Shown here in pieces: positions 16,774-26,604 of a stretch of DNA of 64,000 nucleotides; positions within the stretch are counted from its first letter, which is position 1; each line of letters starts with the position of its first letter. The translations under genes were made by a program, and so were the position numbers. Source of the DNA: Cupriavidus necator (GTDB taxonomy: Bacteria; Pseudomonadota; Gammaproteobacteria; Burkholderiales; Burkholderiaceae). The stretch is from positions 339,158-403,157 of the forward strand of contig NZ_SROX01000004.1 of NCBI RefSeq assembly GCF_013141915.1. The letters run 5' to 3'. The notes beneath the pieces were generated by a model. That model ran no database searches. It was given only the letters and a program-made list of their open reading frames with translations, and had not been told where the DNA came from.

Positions 16774-18282
16774 TCAGGCGGCCAGCGCCGGCGCCGGCTG
16801 CATGGTGCCGCGGTCGCGGAAGGCGGCATGCCAGGACAGCGCCTCTTCCACCCGGTGCGGGGTCTGGCCGCCGAGCCCGCAGGCGCGCCGGAAATAATCG
16901 CCCAGCAGGTCGCGGTATTGCGGGTCGGCACAATTGGCAATGACCGTGCGTGCGCGTTCGCGCGGCGCCAAGCCCCGCAGGTCGGCCAGGCCGTGCTCGG
17001 TGACGATGATGTCAACGTCGTGCTCGGTATGGTCGACGTGCGCCACCATCGGCACGATGCTGGAGATAGCGCCGCCCTTGGCAACCGACTTGGTCACGAA
17101 CACCGACAAGTGCGCATTGCGGGCGAAGTCACCCGAGCCGCCGATGCCGTTCATCATGTGCGTCCCGCCGACATGGGTCGAGTTGACGTTGCCGTAGATG
17201 TCGCACTCGAGCGCCGTGTTGATGGTGATCAGCCCCAGCCGGCGCAGTATTTCCGGGTGGTTGCTGATTTCCTGCGGCCGCAGCAGCAGCCGCGAACGGT
17301 AGCGGTCCAGGTTCGACAGGAAGCGCCGGTACACCTCGCGCGTCAGCGTCACCGACGAAGCCGAGGCAAAGGCAAGGCGTCCCGCGTCCAGCAGCTCGAT
17401 GGTGCTGTCCTGCAGCACTTCGGAGTACATCTGCAGGTCGCAGAACGGCGATTCGACCATCCCGTGCAGCACCGCATTGGCAATGGTGCCGATGCCGGCC
17501 TGCAGCGGCTGCAGCGACGGCGACAAGCGCCCGGCACGGACTTCGCGCAGCAGGAATTCATTGAGATGGCCGGCGATCTGGCGGGTGTCGGCATCCGGCG
17601 GCAGCGCGTTGGACGGGCTGTCGTCCTTGGCGGTGAAGACAATGGCCGCGATCTTCTCGGGATCGACCGGGATATACGGCAGGCCGATGCGCTGCGCCGG
17701 CGCGATCAGTGGAATCGGCTGGCGGTACGGACGCTGCACCGGGAAATAGATGTCGTGCAGCCCTTCCAGCTCCAGCGGCATGTTCAGGTTGATCTCGACG
17801 ATCACCTGGCGCGCCAGCATGGCGAAGCTGGCCGAATTGCCCACCGAGGTGCTGGGGATGATGCCGCCCTGCTCGGTGATGGCCACCGCCTCTACCACCG
17901 CGATGTCCACCGGCGCGATCTGGCCGGAGCGCAGTTGCTCCACGGTCTCGGACAGATGCTGGTCGATAAACATCACTTCGCCCGCATTGATCTTGCGGCG
18001 CAGCGTGGCATCGGACTGGAACGGCAGGCGGCGCGCGATCACGTCGGCCTCCGCCAGCACCCGGTCGATGTCGTTGCCGAGCGAGGCCCCGGTCATCAGG
18101 GTGATGCGCAGCGGTTCGGTGGCGGCGCGCCGCGCCAGCGCGAATGGCACTTCCTTGCAGTCGCCAGCGCGCGTGAATCCGCTCATGCCTACCGTCATGC
18201 CGTCGCGGATCAGCGCGGCGGCTTCGTCGGCCGAGACTACCTTGTCATGTAGCCTGGCCAGGCGAATGCGTTCCTTGTCCAT
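16774..18282 (-). CDS. Acetyl-CoA hydrolase / succinyl-CoA:carboxylate CoA-transferase family
   Basis: A 502-residue class I CoA-transferase. Family signatures are clear: MTVGMSGFTRAGDCKEVP near the N-terminus, LQAGIGTIANAVLHGM, the region around catalytic Glu288 (QMYSEVLQDS), and GNVNSTHVGGTHMMNGIGGS followed by GDFARNA. These match AarC/ScpC-type enzymes that move CoA between succinyl-CoA and acetate or propionate via a glutamyl-CoA intermediate; annotations often say acetyl-CoA hydrolase. The exact acyl substrates cannot be read from sequence. It stands alone and diverges from the regulator at 18676. Confidence 0.9.
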   Translation of the reverse strand: MDKERIRLARLHDKVVSADEAAALIRDGMTVGMSGFTRAGDCKEVPFALARRAATEPLRITLMTGASLGNDIDRVLAEADVIARRLPFQSDATLRRKINAGEVMFIDQHLSETVEQLRSGQIAPVDIAVVEAVAITEQGGIIPSTSVGNSASFAMLARQVIVEINLNMPLELEGLHDIYFPVQRPYRQPIPLIAPAQRIGLPYIPVDPEKIAAIVFTAKDDSPSNALPPDADTRQIAGHLNEFLLREVRAGRLSPSLQPLQAGIGTIANAVLHGMVESPFCDLQMYSEVLQDSTIELLDAGRLAFASASSVTLTREVYRRFLSNLDRYRSRLLLRPQEISNHPEILRRLGLITINTALECDIYGNVNSTHVGGTHMMNGIGGSGDFARNAHLSVFVTKSVAKGGAISSIVPMVAHVDHTEHDVDIIVTEHGLADLRGLAPRERARTVIANCADPQYRDLLGDYFRRACGLGGQTPHRVEEALSWHAAFRDRGTMQPAPALAA

Positions 18283-18675
18283 CTTGATCTCCGGTCTGAC
18301 GGCCGGCCGGTGCCTGCGCCGTTCGCCCCGTACTGGCCTGGCGGCTTGTGGGCGGGGTCTCCGGCAGGCAGTGTAGCCAGCCGCGGTTATTCCAGCGATG
18401 GTTTAAAGTCATCGACGCCAGTCGCCTTTTTCATGGCCGGCCGGCGGCCGCAGGCGCAGCCCGCACCACCGGGGCCGCGCCGCGCCTAAGGACATTCCCG
18501 CAGTTGTCACAAAACCGGCAAAAGATTCTGTTAGTCTCGCCCTTCGGTCGACCCAGCCCGCCAGAGAGGCTGCGGCGTCCGTGCCGCCCGGGCCGGCCCA
18601 AGCTCCGGCCCCTCGCACCCCTTGCTGGTGCCTGTGCATTGCGGTGGCGGCAAACCACAAAAGGAGACGCCATTC
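18283..18675. other. Divergent intergenic region
   Basis: About 390 bases without a gene. A TTGTCA at 18504-18509 followed by AT-rich sequence ending in TGTTAG (18529-18534, spacing 19) is a possible weak promoter towards the regulator at 18676. No strong palindrome was seen. Confidence 0.35.
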
Positions 18676-19227
18676 ATGCAGCCAAGACCCCTCGAACCCA
18701 GCGAGCCGGTTGTCCTTGCCCTGATTGACGCAGTCACCGCCTGGCAAGGTGCGTTGGAGCAGACCTTGCAAGCCTCGGGCCTTACCTATTCCCAGTGGCT
18801 GCTGCTGCGGGCCATCCGCCAGGGTGCCTTCAAGCGCGGCCTATCGCTGGGCGGTCCGATGCCGATCGATGCCGCGCAATCCGAGGCCATGCTCGATGAG
18901 CTGCGCCGCGACGGCTGGATCGAGTACACCGCGACCATGGCGCCCCGCGTTGCGGAAGGCGCCACCATGCGGATGCAACGTACCGCGCAGGCCCTGAGCG
19001 CACTGCACAGCGTCTCGGTCGCGGCGTTCAACCCCCAGGAGCGCGCCGCGCTGGTCAGCTTGCTGGACCGCATGGAATCCACCTTGATCAGCCACACCTC
19101 GCGCCAGGTCAGGTCGGTCGCCGAGACCGCCCGGCAGGAACGGCACACCCAGCCACTCCCCTGCCCCGGCCTGCCGCCAGTCGCCCACCGCCCAGCCTCC
19201 TGCCCCAGCCTGGCCACGCGCTTCTGA
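18676..19227 (+). CDS. Winged-helix regulator, distant MarR family
   Basis: A 183-residue protein with a MarR-like start (LALIDAVTAWQGALEQTLQA then SGLTYSQWLLLRAIRQGAF) and a recognition-helix region ending in ELRRDGWIEYT. The last ~45 residues are a Pro/Arg-rich tail. A strong AAAGGAGA site precedes the ATG. It lies 166 bases upstream of the glutamate dehydrogenase gene in the same direction and might control it (inference). Confidence 0.7.
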   Translation: MQPRPLEPSEPVVLALIDAVTAWQGALEQTLQASGLTYSQWLLLRAIRQGAFKRGLSLGGPMPIDAAQSEAMLDELRRDGWIEYTATMAPRVAEGATMRMQRTAQALSALHSVSVAAFNPQERAALVSLLDRMESTLISHTSRQVRSVAETARQERHTQPLPCPGLPPVAHRPASCPSLATRF

Positions 19228-19393
19228 ACGAAGCCCGCGCCGGTCCCGCGGCATGCCGCCAGGACCGGCCAGCCGCCCTTCCCTCGCCGCCAGTACCCGC
19301 CACATTGTTGCGCCGGGGACTCGGATTTTTCCTAAAGTATGAGCATGCCCCGGCACATGCCGCGGCACCCATCGACACCGCGAGGAGGGGAAC

Positions 19394-22300
19394 ATGCCGC
19401 AGGAGAACGAAGACAAGGTCGCGCACCTGCTGGACCAACTGGTCTCCTTCGCGCGCGGGCGGCTGCCGGCGGCGATGTTCAGCGTGGTCGAGCCCTTCCT
19501 GCTGCACTACTACGACCAGGCCGACGCCGAAGACCTGCTGCGACGCGAAGTGGCTGACCTGTACGGCGCCGTCATGGCGCACTGGCAGACGGCGCAGAAG
19601 TTCAACCCCGGCAGCGCCCGCATCCGCGTCTACAACCCCAACCTGGAAGAGCACGGCTGGCACTCTGATCACACCGTGGTGGAGATCGTCAACGACGACA
19701 TGCCATTCCTGGTCGATTCCGTGACGATGGAGATCAATCGGCAAGGCCTGGCGCTGCACTCGGCGATCCATCCAGTATTCCGGGTCTGGCGCGGGGGCGC
19801 CGGCATCGAGCGTATCGCCCCGGCCGGCGCCGGCGAGGCCGGCGACAATTCGCGCCTGGAATCCTTCATCCATTTCGAGATCGACCGCACCGGCGAAGCC
19901 TCGCGTCTCGACGCCTTGCGCAACGGCATCTCGCAGGTGCTGGTCGACGTGCGCGCGGCGGTGGCAGACTGGCCGAAGATGTGCGACATCACACGCACCA
20001 CCATCGATGCCATGGCGCGGTCGCCGGACGCGGGCGCGCCGGAAAGCGTCGAGGCGCGCGCCTTCCTGGAATGGATGATGGACGACCATTTCTCGTTCCT
20101 GGGACAACGCGACTACCAACTGGTGGCGCGCGACGGGCGCTACTTCCTGCGCGGCGTGGCGGGCTCCGGCGCCGGCATCCTGCGCGAAAGCCTGCGCGAG
20201 CCCGACGCCGAAGACCTGACCCTGCTGCCCGCCGCGGCCACCGCGATCATCGAGGGCAGCTCGCCGATTTTCCTGACCAAGGCCAATTCGCGCGCCACCG
20301 TGCACCGTCCCGGCTATCTCGACTACGTCGGGGTCAAGCTGCTTGACGAAAACGGGCAGCTGTTCGGCGAACGGCGCTTCGTCGGCCTCTACACCTCGAC
20401 CGCCTACATGGCGCCGATCGCCGAGATCCCGCTGGTGCGGCGCAAGTGCGCCAACATCCTGGCGCGCGCCGGCTTCCTCGCCAAGGGCCATCTGTACAAG
20501 TCGCTGCTCACCATCCTGGAGCAGTATCCGCGCGATGAACTGTTCCAGGCCACCGAGGATGAGCTGTTCGACATCACCACCGGCATCCTGCGGCTGCAGG
20601 AACACCAGCGCACGCGGCTGTTCGTGCGGCGCGACCGCTTCGACCGCTTTGTCTCGTGCCTGGTGTTCGTGCCGCGCGACAAGTACAACACCGACCTGCG
20701 CCAGAAGATCCAGAAGCTGCTGACCGCTGCATTCCATGGCACCAGTTGCGAGTTCACGCCGCTGCTGTCGGAGTCGCCGCTGGCGCGCATCCAGCTGACC
20801 GTGCGCGGCGAGCCCGGCACCATGCCGAAGGTCGACACGCAGGAACTGGAAGCGCGCATCGTGCATGCCAGCCGCCGCTGGCAGGACGACCTCGCCGAAG
20901 CGCTGCACGAAAGCCACGGCGAAGAACAAGGCAACCGGCTGCTGCAGCGCTATGGCGGCTCGTTCCCGGCGGGCTATCGCGAAGACTATCCGGCGCGCAC
21001 CGCGGTGCGCGACATCGAGCTGATGGAGCACGCGCTGCGCGGCAACGGCATGGCGATGAACCTGTACCAGCCGATCGAAGCCGCGCCCGGCGCGTTCCGC
21101 TTCAAGGTGTACCGCGCCGGCGAACCGATCGCGCTGTCGCTGAGCCTGCCGATGCTGGAGCACCTGGGCGTGCGTGTCGATGAAGAGCGCCCCTACCTGA
21201 TCGAGCCCGACAGCGGCGCACCGGTATGGGTGCACGACTTCGGGCTCGAAATCGCCGACAGCGGCGGCGCGGCGGAGTTCGACATCGCGCGCGTCAAGGC
21301 GCTGTTCGAGGATGCCTTCGCGCGCGCCTGGCACGGCGAGATCGAGAACGACGACCTCAACCGCCTGGTGCTGCGCGCCGAGCTGGCCGCGCGCGACGTG
21401 ACCATCCTGCGCGCCTACGCACGCTATCTGCGGCAGGTGGGATCCACCTTCAGCGACGCCTATATCGAACGCGCGCTGACCGGCAACGCCGGCATTGCCG
21501 CGATGCTGGTGGCGCTGTTCGTGGCACGCTTCGACACCTACAGCGAGGTGGCCGCCGACACCGCGCGCCAGGCGCGCTGCGACAAGCTGCTGGCCGACAT
21601 CGGCACGGCGCTGGACAAAGTGCCCAACCTCGACGAAGACCGCATCTTGCGGCTCTTCCTTGGCGTGATCAACGCCACCGTGCGCACCAATTATTTCCAC
21701 CGCGGCGAGGACGGCCAGCCACGTCCGTACCTGTCGTTCAAGTTCCATCCCGCGCTGGTGCCGGGCCTGCCGGAACCGCGCCCGATGTTCGAGATCTGGG
21801 TCTACTCGCCACGCGTGGAAGGGGTGCACCTGCGCGGCGGGCGCGTGGCGCGCGGCGGGCTGCGCTGGTCGGACCGGCGCGAGGACTTCCGCACCGAAGT
21901 GCTGGGCCTGATGAAGGCCCAGATGGTCAAGAACACGGTGATCGTGCCGGTCGGCTCCAAGGGCGGCTTCGTGGTCAAGCGCCCGCCGCCGCCAAGCGAC
22001 CGCGATGCCTTCCTGCGCGAGGGCGTTGCCTGCTACCAGACCTTCCTGCGCGGACTGCTGGACCTGACCGACAACCTCGTCGCCGGCGAGCTGGTGCCGC
22101 CGCCGCAGGTGGTGCGCCACGACGACAACGATCCCTACCTGGTGGTTGCCGCCGACAAGGGCACGGCGACGTTCTCGGACTTTGCCAATGCGATCTCGGC
22201 CGAGTACGGGTTCTGGCTGGGCGATGCCTTTGCGTCCGGCGGCTCGGTCGGCTATGACCACAAGAAAATGGGCATTACCGCGCGCGGCGCGTGGGAATCG

Positions 22301-24247
22301 GTCAAGCGGCATTTCCGCGAGATGGGCGTCGACATCCAGGCCACGGACTTCACCGTGGCCGGCATCGGCGACATGTCCGGCGACGTATTCGGCAACGGCA
22401 TGCTGCTGTCGCCGCATATCCGGCTGGTGGCCGCATTCGACCACCGCCACATCTTCCTCGATCCCGATCCGGACCCGGCCCGCAGCCTGCAGGAACGCGC
22501 GCGGCTGTTCGGGCTGCCGCGCTCGAGCTGGGCCGACTACGACGCCACGCTGATTTCCAGCGGCGGCGGCATCTATCCACGCACGGCCAAGACCATCCCG
22601 CTGTCGCCGCAGGTGCAGGCGGTGCTCGGCACCACGGCCACCACGCTGTCGCCGGCCGAGTTGATCCACGCCATCCTGATGGCGCCGGTGGACCTGCTCT
22701 ACAACGGCGGCATCGGCACCTACGTCAAGTCCAGCCAGGAAACCCACCTGCAGGCCGGGGACCGCACCAACGACGCGGTGCGCGTCAATGGCAGCGAACT
22801 GCGCTGCAAGGTGGTCGGTGAAGGCGGCAACCTGGGTTTCACCCAGCTGGGCCGCATCGAGTTCGCGCGCAAGGGCGGCCGCATCAACACCGATGCCATC
22901 GACAATTCGGCCGGCGTGGACTGCTCGGACCATGAAGTCAACATCAAGATCCTGCTCGGACTGGTGGTCGCCGATGGCGAGATGACCGAGAAGCAGCGCA
23001 ACAAGCTGCTGGCCGAGATGACGGACGAAGTCGGCCTGCTGGTGCTGCAGGACAACTACTACCAGACCCAGGCGCTATCGGTCGCCGGCCGCAGCAGCGG
23101 CGCGCTGCTCGACGGCGAGGCGCGCCTGGTGCGCTGGCTGGAACGCGCCGGGCGACTGAACCGCGCGCTGGAATTCCTGCCGTCGGACGAGGACATTGCC
23201 GAACGCAAGCTGGCCGGCGAAGGGCTGACCTCGCCCGAGCGCGCGGTGCTGCTGGCCTACAGCAAGATGTGGCTGTACGACGAACTGCTGGGCTCCGACG
23301 TGCCGGAAGACGCGCTCGTTTCCGGCCTGCTTTCCGATTACTTCCCGGTGCCGCTGCGCCAGCGCTACGGCGAGGCCATGCAACGCCATCCGCTGCGGCG
23401 CGAGATCCTGTCCACGCACCTGACCAATATGCTGGTCAACCGCATCGGCGCAACCTTCGTGCACCGGATCATGGAAGAAACCGATGCGCGACCCGCCGAT
23501 ATCGTGCGCGCCTGCCTGATCGCGCGCGACGTATTCGGGCTGACAGCGCTATGGCAGGAAATCGACGCACTCGACAACCGCGTGGCCGACGCCGAGCAGG
23601 CGCGCATGTTCGGCTCCGTGGCTCTGCTGCTGGAGCGCGCATGCCTGTGGTTCATCCGCTATCTGCGCAGCGGCAACCGCGCTACCGATGACCTGGCGCG
23701 CTTTGCGCAGGCGGCACAGTGGCTGGTGCCCCGCCTGCCGCAACTCTTGCCGCAAGCGGATGCCGCCGTGTTGGCAGAGCACACGCGTGCGCTGACCGAG
23801 GCGGGGGTGGCCGAGACGCTGGCCATGCGCGTGGCTGGCAGCGAGATTTCCGCTGCTGCGCTCGACATTGCTGAAGTGGCCGCGGCGTGCGAGCGCAGCC
23901 TGGACCTGGTGGCGGGGGTTTACTTCGCGCTGGACAGCCACCTGAGCTTCAGCTGGCTGCGCGAACGCGCGCTGGCGCTGCCCTCGGACACCCATTGGGA
24001 CCTGCTGGCACGCACCACCACGCTGGAAGACCTGGGGCGGCTCAAGCGCGCGCTGACGGTCAGCGTGCTGTCGCAGGCGGGCGAGCAGGCCGCGCCGGAC
24101 GCGATGATCGACGGCTGGCGCGCCAGCCGCCACGGCGCGCTCGAACGCTTCACGCGCATGCTGGCCGACCAGCGCGCTTCAGGCGCCGCGGGCCTGTCCA
24201 TGCTGTCGGTCGCGGTGCGCGAGATCGGCATGCTGGAGCGAAGCTAG
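19394..24247 (+). CDS. NAD-specific glutamate dehydrogenase, large (180-kDa) class
   Basis: A 1617-residue enzyme that oxidatively deaminates glutamate to 2-oxoglutarate with NAD. The length and domain plan are those of the L_180 bacterial GDH family: a long N-terminal regulatory part (about 1-700), a central catalytic core with GGLRWSDRREDFRTEVLGL, the GSKGGFVVK segment near residues 854-862, FTVAGIGDMSGDVFGNGML, and a helical C-terminal region to the end. GGAGGGGAAC precedes the ATG. It is generally used when amino acids serve as carbon source. No frameshift is seen over nearly 5 kb. Confidence 0.96.
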   Translation: MPQENEDKVAHLLDQLVSFARGRLPAAMFSVVEPFLLHYYDQADAEDLLRREVADLYGAVMAHWQTAQKFNPGSARIRVYNPNLEEHGWHSDHTVVEIVNDDMPFLVDSVTMEINRQGLALHSAIHPVFRVWRGGAGIERIAPAGAGEAGDNSRLESFIHFEIDRTGEASRLDALRNGISQVLVDVRAAVADWPKMCDITRTTIDAMARSPDAGAPESVEARAFLEWMMDDHFSFLGQRDYQLVARDGRYFLRGVAGSGAGILRESLREPDAEDLTLLPAAATAIIEGSSPIFLTKANSRATVHRPGYLDYVGVKLLDENGQLFGERRFVGLYTSTAYMAPIAEIPLVRRKCANILARAGFLAKGHLYKSLLTILEQYPRDELFQATEDELFDITTGILRLQEHQRTRLFVRRDRFDRFVSCLVFVPRDKYNTDLRQKIQKLLTAAFHGTSCEFTPLLSESPLARIQLTVRGEPGTMPKVDTQELEARIVHASRRWQDDLAEALHESHGEEQGNRLLQRYGGSFPAGYREDYPARTAVRDIELMEHALRGNGMAMNLYQPIEAAPGAFRFKVYRAGEPIALSLSLPMLEHLGVRVDEERPYLIEPDSGAPVWVHDFGLEIADSGGAAEFDIARVKALFEDAFARAWHGEIENDDLNRLVLRAELAARDVTILRAYARYLRQVGSTFSDAYIERALTGNAGIAAMLVALFVARFDTYSEVAADTARQARCDKLLADIGTALDKVPNLDEDRILRLFLGVINATVRTNYFHRGEDGQPRPYLSFKFHPALVPGLPEPRPMFEIWVYSPRVEGVHLRGGRVARGGLRWSDRREDFRTEVLGLMKAQMVKNTVIVPVGSKGGFVVKRPPPPSDRDAFLREGVACYQTFLRGLLDLTDNLVAGELVPPPQVVRHDDNDPYLVVAADKGTATFSDFANAISAEYGFWLGDAFASGGSVGYDHKKMGITARGAWESVKRHFREMGVDIQATDFTVAGIGDMSGDVFGNGMLLSPHIRLVAAFDHRHIFLDPDPDPARSLQERARLFGLPRSSWADYDATLISSGGGIYPRTAKTIPLSPQVQAVLGTTATTLSPAELIHAILMAPVDLLYNGGIGTYVKSSQETHLQAGDRTNDAVRVNGSELRCKVVGEGGNLGFTQLGRIEFARKGGRINTDAIDNSAGVDCSDHEVNIKILLGLVVADGEMTEKQRNKLLAEMTDEVGLLVLQDNYYQTQALSVAGRSSGALLDGEARLVRWLERAGRLNRALEFLPSDEDIAERKLAGEGLTSPERAVLLAYSKMWLYDELLGSDVPEDALVSGLLSDYFPVPLRQRYGEAMQRHPLRREILSTHLTNMLVNRIGATFVHRIMEETDARPADIVRACLIARDVFGLTALWQEIDALDNRVADAEQARMFGSVALLLERACLWFIRYLRSGNRATDDLARFAQAAQWLVPRLPQLLPQADAAVLAEHTRALTEAGVAETLAMRVAGSEISAAALDIAEVAAACERSLDLVAGVYFALDSHLSFSWLRERALALPSDTHWDLLARTTTLEDLGRLKRALTVSVLSQAGEQAAPDAMIDGWRASRHGALERFTRMLADQRASGAAGLSMLSVAVREIGMLERS

Positions 24248-24270
24248 CCGCGCGCCGTTCGGCCTGCGGC

Positions 24271-24618
24271 CTACTCGTCGGTGTCTGCGCCGATGTCCGC
24301 GTCCGAGTCGGCGTCGGCGCCGCGCGGACGCAGCTCGAGGCCGAGCAGGATCAGGAGCTCGAAGGCATCGGACAGCAGGTGCTTCTGCCTCGGCAACAGG
24401 CTGGCGTACGGCATGTCATAGATCGACTGGTGCGCCGAGCGCTCGCCCTTCAGGCCGCGGTCGCGTGCAATGTCCGACAGCAGCGCGGCAAACCCGGACA
24501 GGTCCTGCGCCGCCAGCGCCGAGTTCAACACCTTCGCGATAACTTCGGGCGAAGCGTTGGCCCAGCCCATGCGTTCGGCATTGGAAGCGGGGTCGTGGGG
24601 AAGGTCGGCAAAGTCCAT
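24271..24618 (-). CDS. Conserved hypothetical protein
   Basis: A 115-residue soluble, mostly helical protein (AERMGWANASPEVIAKVLNS, LLPRQKHLLSDAFELLILLG) ending in an acidic Asp/Ala tail (ADADSDADIGADTDE). I do not recognise a domain. It is convergent with the glutamate dehydrogenase gene, 23 bases away. Confidence 0.65.
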   Translation of the reverse strand: MDFADLPHDPASNAERMGWANASPEVIAKVLNSALAAQDLSGFAALLSDIARDRGLKGERSAHQSIYDMPYASLLPRQKHLLSDAFELLILLGLELRPRGADADSDADIGADTDE

Positions 24619-24728
24619 GCTGTGTTTAACGGTCCTGCCTAAACTAGCTTAAGCCGCCAACGATGTGAATTTGACCCCACACAGGTGGGGTAACAACGGC
24701 CTGCCGCCAGTGCCGCGCGCCGTTCCGA

Positions 24729-25061
24729 TTACCGCTGCGAGGGCTTGGCGCCAGTCTTCGCGCGGCCCCGGGCCGGTGGCTTCTCATGCGATGTGCCTGG
24801 CCGCTTCGCCGGTGCCTTCTGCGCCACCTTCTGCTCCACCTTCTGCGCCACCTTATCCGCTACCTTCGCAGGCACCTTCGCAGCTGCCTTGGCGGGCACC
24901 TGGCGATACCTGGTGCTGCCATCCGCCGCCGTGCGCGCCTCGACGTGGTTGCGGGCCCCGCACTGCGGGCAACGGAACACGAGTCCCTGGCCTTCATCGC
25001 GGATCTGCACTTCGTCTTGCTCCCAGCGAGCGCCGCAAGCCTGGTTCCCACAAACAAACAT
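24729..25061 (-). CDS. Zinc-ribbon protein with a lysine/alanine-rich tail
   Basis: A 110-residue protein. The N-terminal half has a four-cysteine zinc ribbon (CGNQACG near the start and FRCPQCGARN about 25 residues later). The C-terminal half is a basic run of short KVAxK-type repeats (PAKVADKVAQKVEQKVAQK) resembling histone H1-like or PhaF-like DNA-binding tails. A strong AGGAG site precedes the ATG at 25061. A nucleic-acid-binding role is suggested by composition only. Confidence 0.65.
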   Translation of the reverse strand: MFVCGNQACGARWEQDEVQIRDEGQGLVFRCPQCGARNHVEARTAADGSTRYRQVPAKAAAKVPAKVADKVAQKVEQKVAQKAPAKRPGTSHEKPPARGRAKTGAKPSQR

Positions 25062-25218
25062 GAATTCTCCTGGAGGATTGTGCCAAGCGTTTGCCGGCAC
25101 GCGCGCGGCCCGTCACCGAAACGGTGGCGCGCGTGCGCAGGCGCGATTATCAGGCCAGTCAGCGGCCAGCGGGCGATCTGCCGCAGATTCCCCGGCCGGG
25201 CCGGCACGGCCCGGACCG

Positions 25219-25605
25219 TCAACCATTGCGCTGCACCCATTGCTGGGCCCACGCAATCGCCGCGGAGCGCGCCTGGTCCGCGGTGGCATGGGTGGTCGGC
25301 GGCGCCCCGCCCTCCAGTACCACGGCGCCCGATTCCCAGATATCGCACAGCGCCTTGAACCGCCCCATGCCGAGCGCATGGCAGAACACGTGGATAACGA
25401 AGCCGCGGTATTCCACCACGTCGGTGGCGGCGTCGGTGAGCACCTGGTCCGAGGTAACATCGGCCGGCAGCAGCGGCGCGTCGGACTGATGCGGTTCGCG
25501 CTGAGCGGCAGCGGTGCGTGCGGACCACGCCATTGCGCAGCCCGCGCCCGCGCCAAGCAGCACACCCAGTCCGAACCAGCAGGCTTTGCTTCCGCACCCG
25601 GCCAT
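25219..25605 (-). CDS. Hypothetical membrane-anchored protein
   Basis: A 128-residue protein with one N-terminal hydrophobic segment (ACWFGLGVLLGAGAGCAMAW) acting as signal or anchor, then a soluble domain of about 85 residues (GFVIHVFCHALGMGRFKALC, IWESGAVVLEGG). AGGAGATGCC precedes the ATG. No family recognised. Confidence 0.6.
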   Translation of the reverse strand: MAGCGSKACWFGLGVLLGAGAGCAMAWSARTAAAQREPHQSDAPLLPADVTSDQVLTDAATDVVEYRGFVIHVFCHALGMGRFKALCDIWESGAVVLEGGAPPTTHATADQARSAAIAWAQQWVQRNG

Positions 25606-25752
25606 GGCATCTCCTGTGGCGACCCGGCATTCACGGCAAGACAGCGTCATGGGCGCCGGTTATCGGTTTCAGGTTATACCAGGCTGCGCTCAGGTACTGG
25701 CCGGCGCGCCGAAATTGAGAATCGGGAGGATGACCGAACGGCATGCCGCGGC

Positions 25753-25774
25753 TATACTGTACATCCATACAGTA
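25753..25774 (+). promoter_or_regulatory. LexA (SOS) box overlapping a -10 element
   Basis: TACTGTACATCCATACAGTA at 25755-25774 matches the CTGT-N8-ACAG LexA consensus with extended TA flanks. It overlaps TATACT (25753-25758), a good -10, so bound LexA would block polymerase. The gene at 25788 starts 13 bases after the box. Confidence 0.8.
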
Positions 25775-25787
25775 TCAGGACACTGCC

Positions 25788-26048
25788 ATGCCCTTGTACC
25801 AGTCCGATTCCATCCTGCTTGAAGCCTATTACTTCGGCGACGATACCGAATCCGTGCGCTTGCGCTGCGGCAGTGTTTGCGTGAACGCCGGCGCCATCCT
25901 GGTCGACGGCATCGAGCCACGCCAGCTGCAATCGCTGCGCTGGACGCCGGACTTCCTGTCGTTCGAGGTGCAGGGCATGCGCCACCGCTATCCGGTAAGC
26001 CGCCCGGCGCTGGTCGGTCCGGCGCAGGCGCGCTTCGCCCTGCTTTAA
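25788..26048 (+). CDS. Small protein, predicted SOS-regulated
   Basis: An 86-residue protein of unknown function (PLYQSDSILLEAYYFGDDTE, then RLRCGSVCVNAGAILVDG). It is probably a compact beta-rich soluble protein with two cysteines. I recognise no family. Its importance comes from the LexA box immediately upstream, which places it in the DNA-damage regulon. The next gene (26093) follows after 44 bases and may be co-transcribed. Confidence 0.7.
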   Translation: MPLYQSDSILLEAYYFGDDTESVRLRCGSVCVNAGAILVDGIEPRQLQSLRWTPDFLSFEVQGMRHRYPVSRPALVGPAQARFALL

Positions 26049-26092
26049 GCTACGTCTTCCGATGCCGCCAATGCGCCGCGCGCCATGCCCCC

Positions 26093-26599
26093 ATGCCAGA
26101 CCTGAGCCCGACCGCCCGCCAACTGATCCTCGCACTCGACTTGCAGCCGCACCCGGAAGGCGGCTACTACCGGGAAACCTATCGCAGCACGGAACGCGTC
26201 GCATGCCCGGACGGGCGCACGCGCGAAGCCTGCACCGCGATCCACTACATGCTTTGCGGCAACGACTATTCCGCCTGGCATCGCATCCGCTCCGACGAGC
26301 TGTGGCACTACCACGTGGGCTCCCCGGTGGACGTGCACCGGATCGTCAATGGCACCCTCGTCACCCAGCGCCTGGGCGATCCACTGCAACATCCCGGCGC
26401 GGCCTTCCAGGCGTTGGTGCCGGCTGGCCAATGGTTTGCCGCCGAACGCGTGGACGCCGGCGACGACGTGGACTTTACGCTGGTCGGCTGCACCGTGTCG
26501 CCCGCCTTCCAGTTCAGCGAATTCGAACTGGCAACCGCCGCGACGCTTGCCGGCCTCGTGCGCGGACATGACACGCGGTTGCAGAGGCTGCTCCGATAG
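26093..26599 (+). CDS. Cupin-fold protein of the DUF985 family
   Basis: A 168-residue protein with the DUF985 signature: LQPHPEGGYYRETYRS near the N-terminus, AIHYMLCGNDYSAWHRIRSD, ELWHYHVGSPVDVH and LVGCTVSPAFQFSEFELA. This is a single-domain RmlC-like cupin; members are thought to bind sugars or nucleotide-sugars, but no reaction is established. The start at 26093 precedes the conserved block directly. Confidence 0.85.
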   Translation: MPDLSPTARQLILALDLQPHPEGGYYRETYRSTERVACPDGRTREACTAIHYMLCGNDYSAWHRIRSDELWHYHVGSPVDVHRIVNGTLVTQRLGDPLQHPGAAFQALVPAGQWFAAERVDAGDDVDFTLVGCTVSPAFQFSEFELATAATLAGLVRGHDTRLQRLLR

Positions 26600-26604
26600 C
26601 GCCG

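Noticed and set aside
19109..22933. 1274-residue minus-strand ORF opposite glutamate dehydrogenase
   Set aside because: Antisense shadow with no family pattern; the + strand enzyme is complete and recognisable.
24674..24691. Short inverted repeat ACCCCAC-N4-GTGGGGT
   Set aside because: Perfect arms but no T-tract, no adjacent promoter and no repeat elsewhere; not enough to call.
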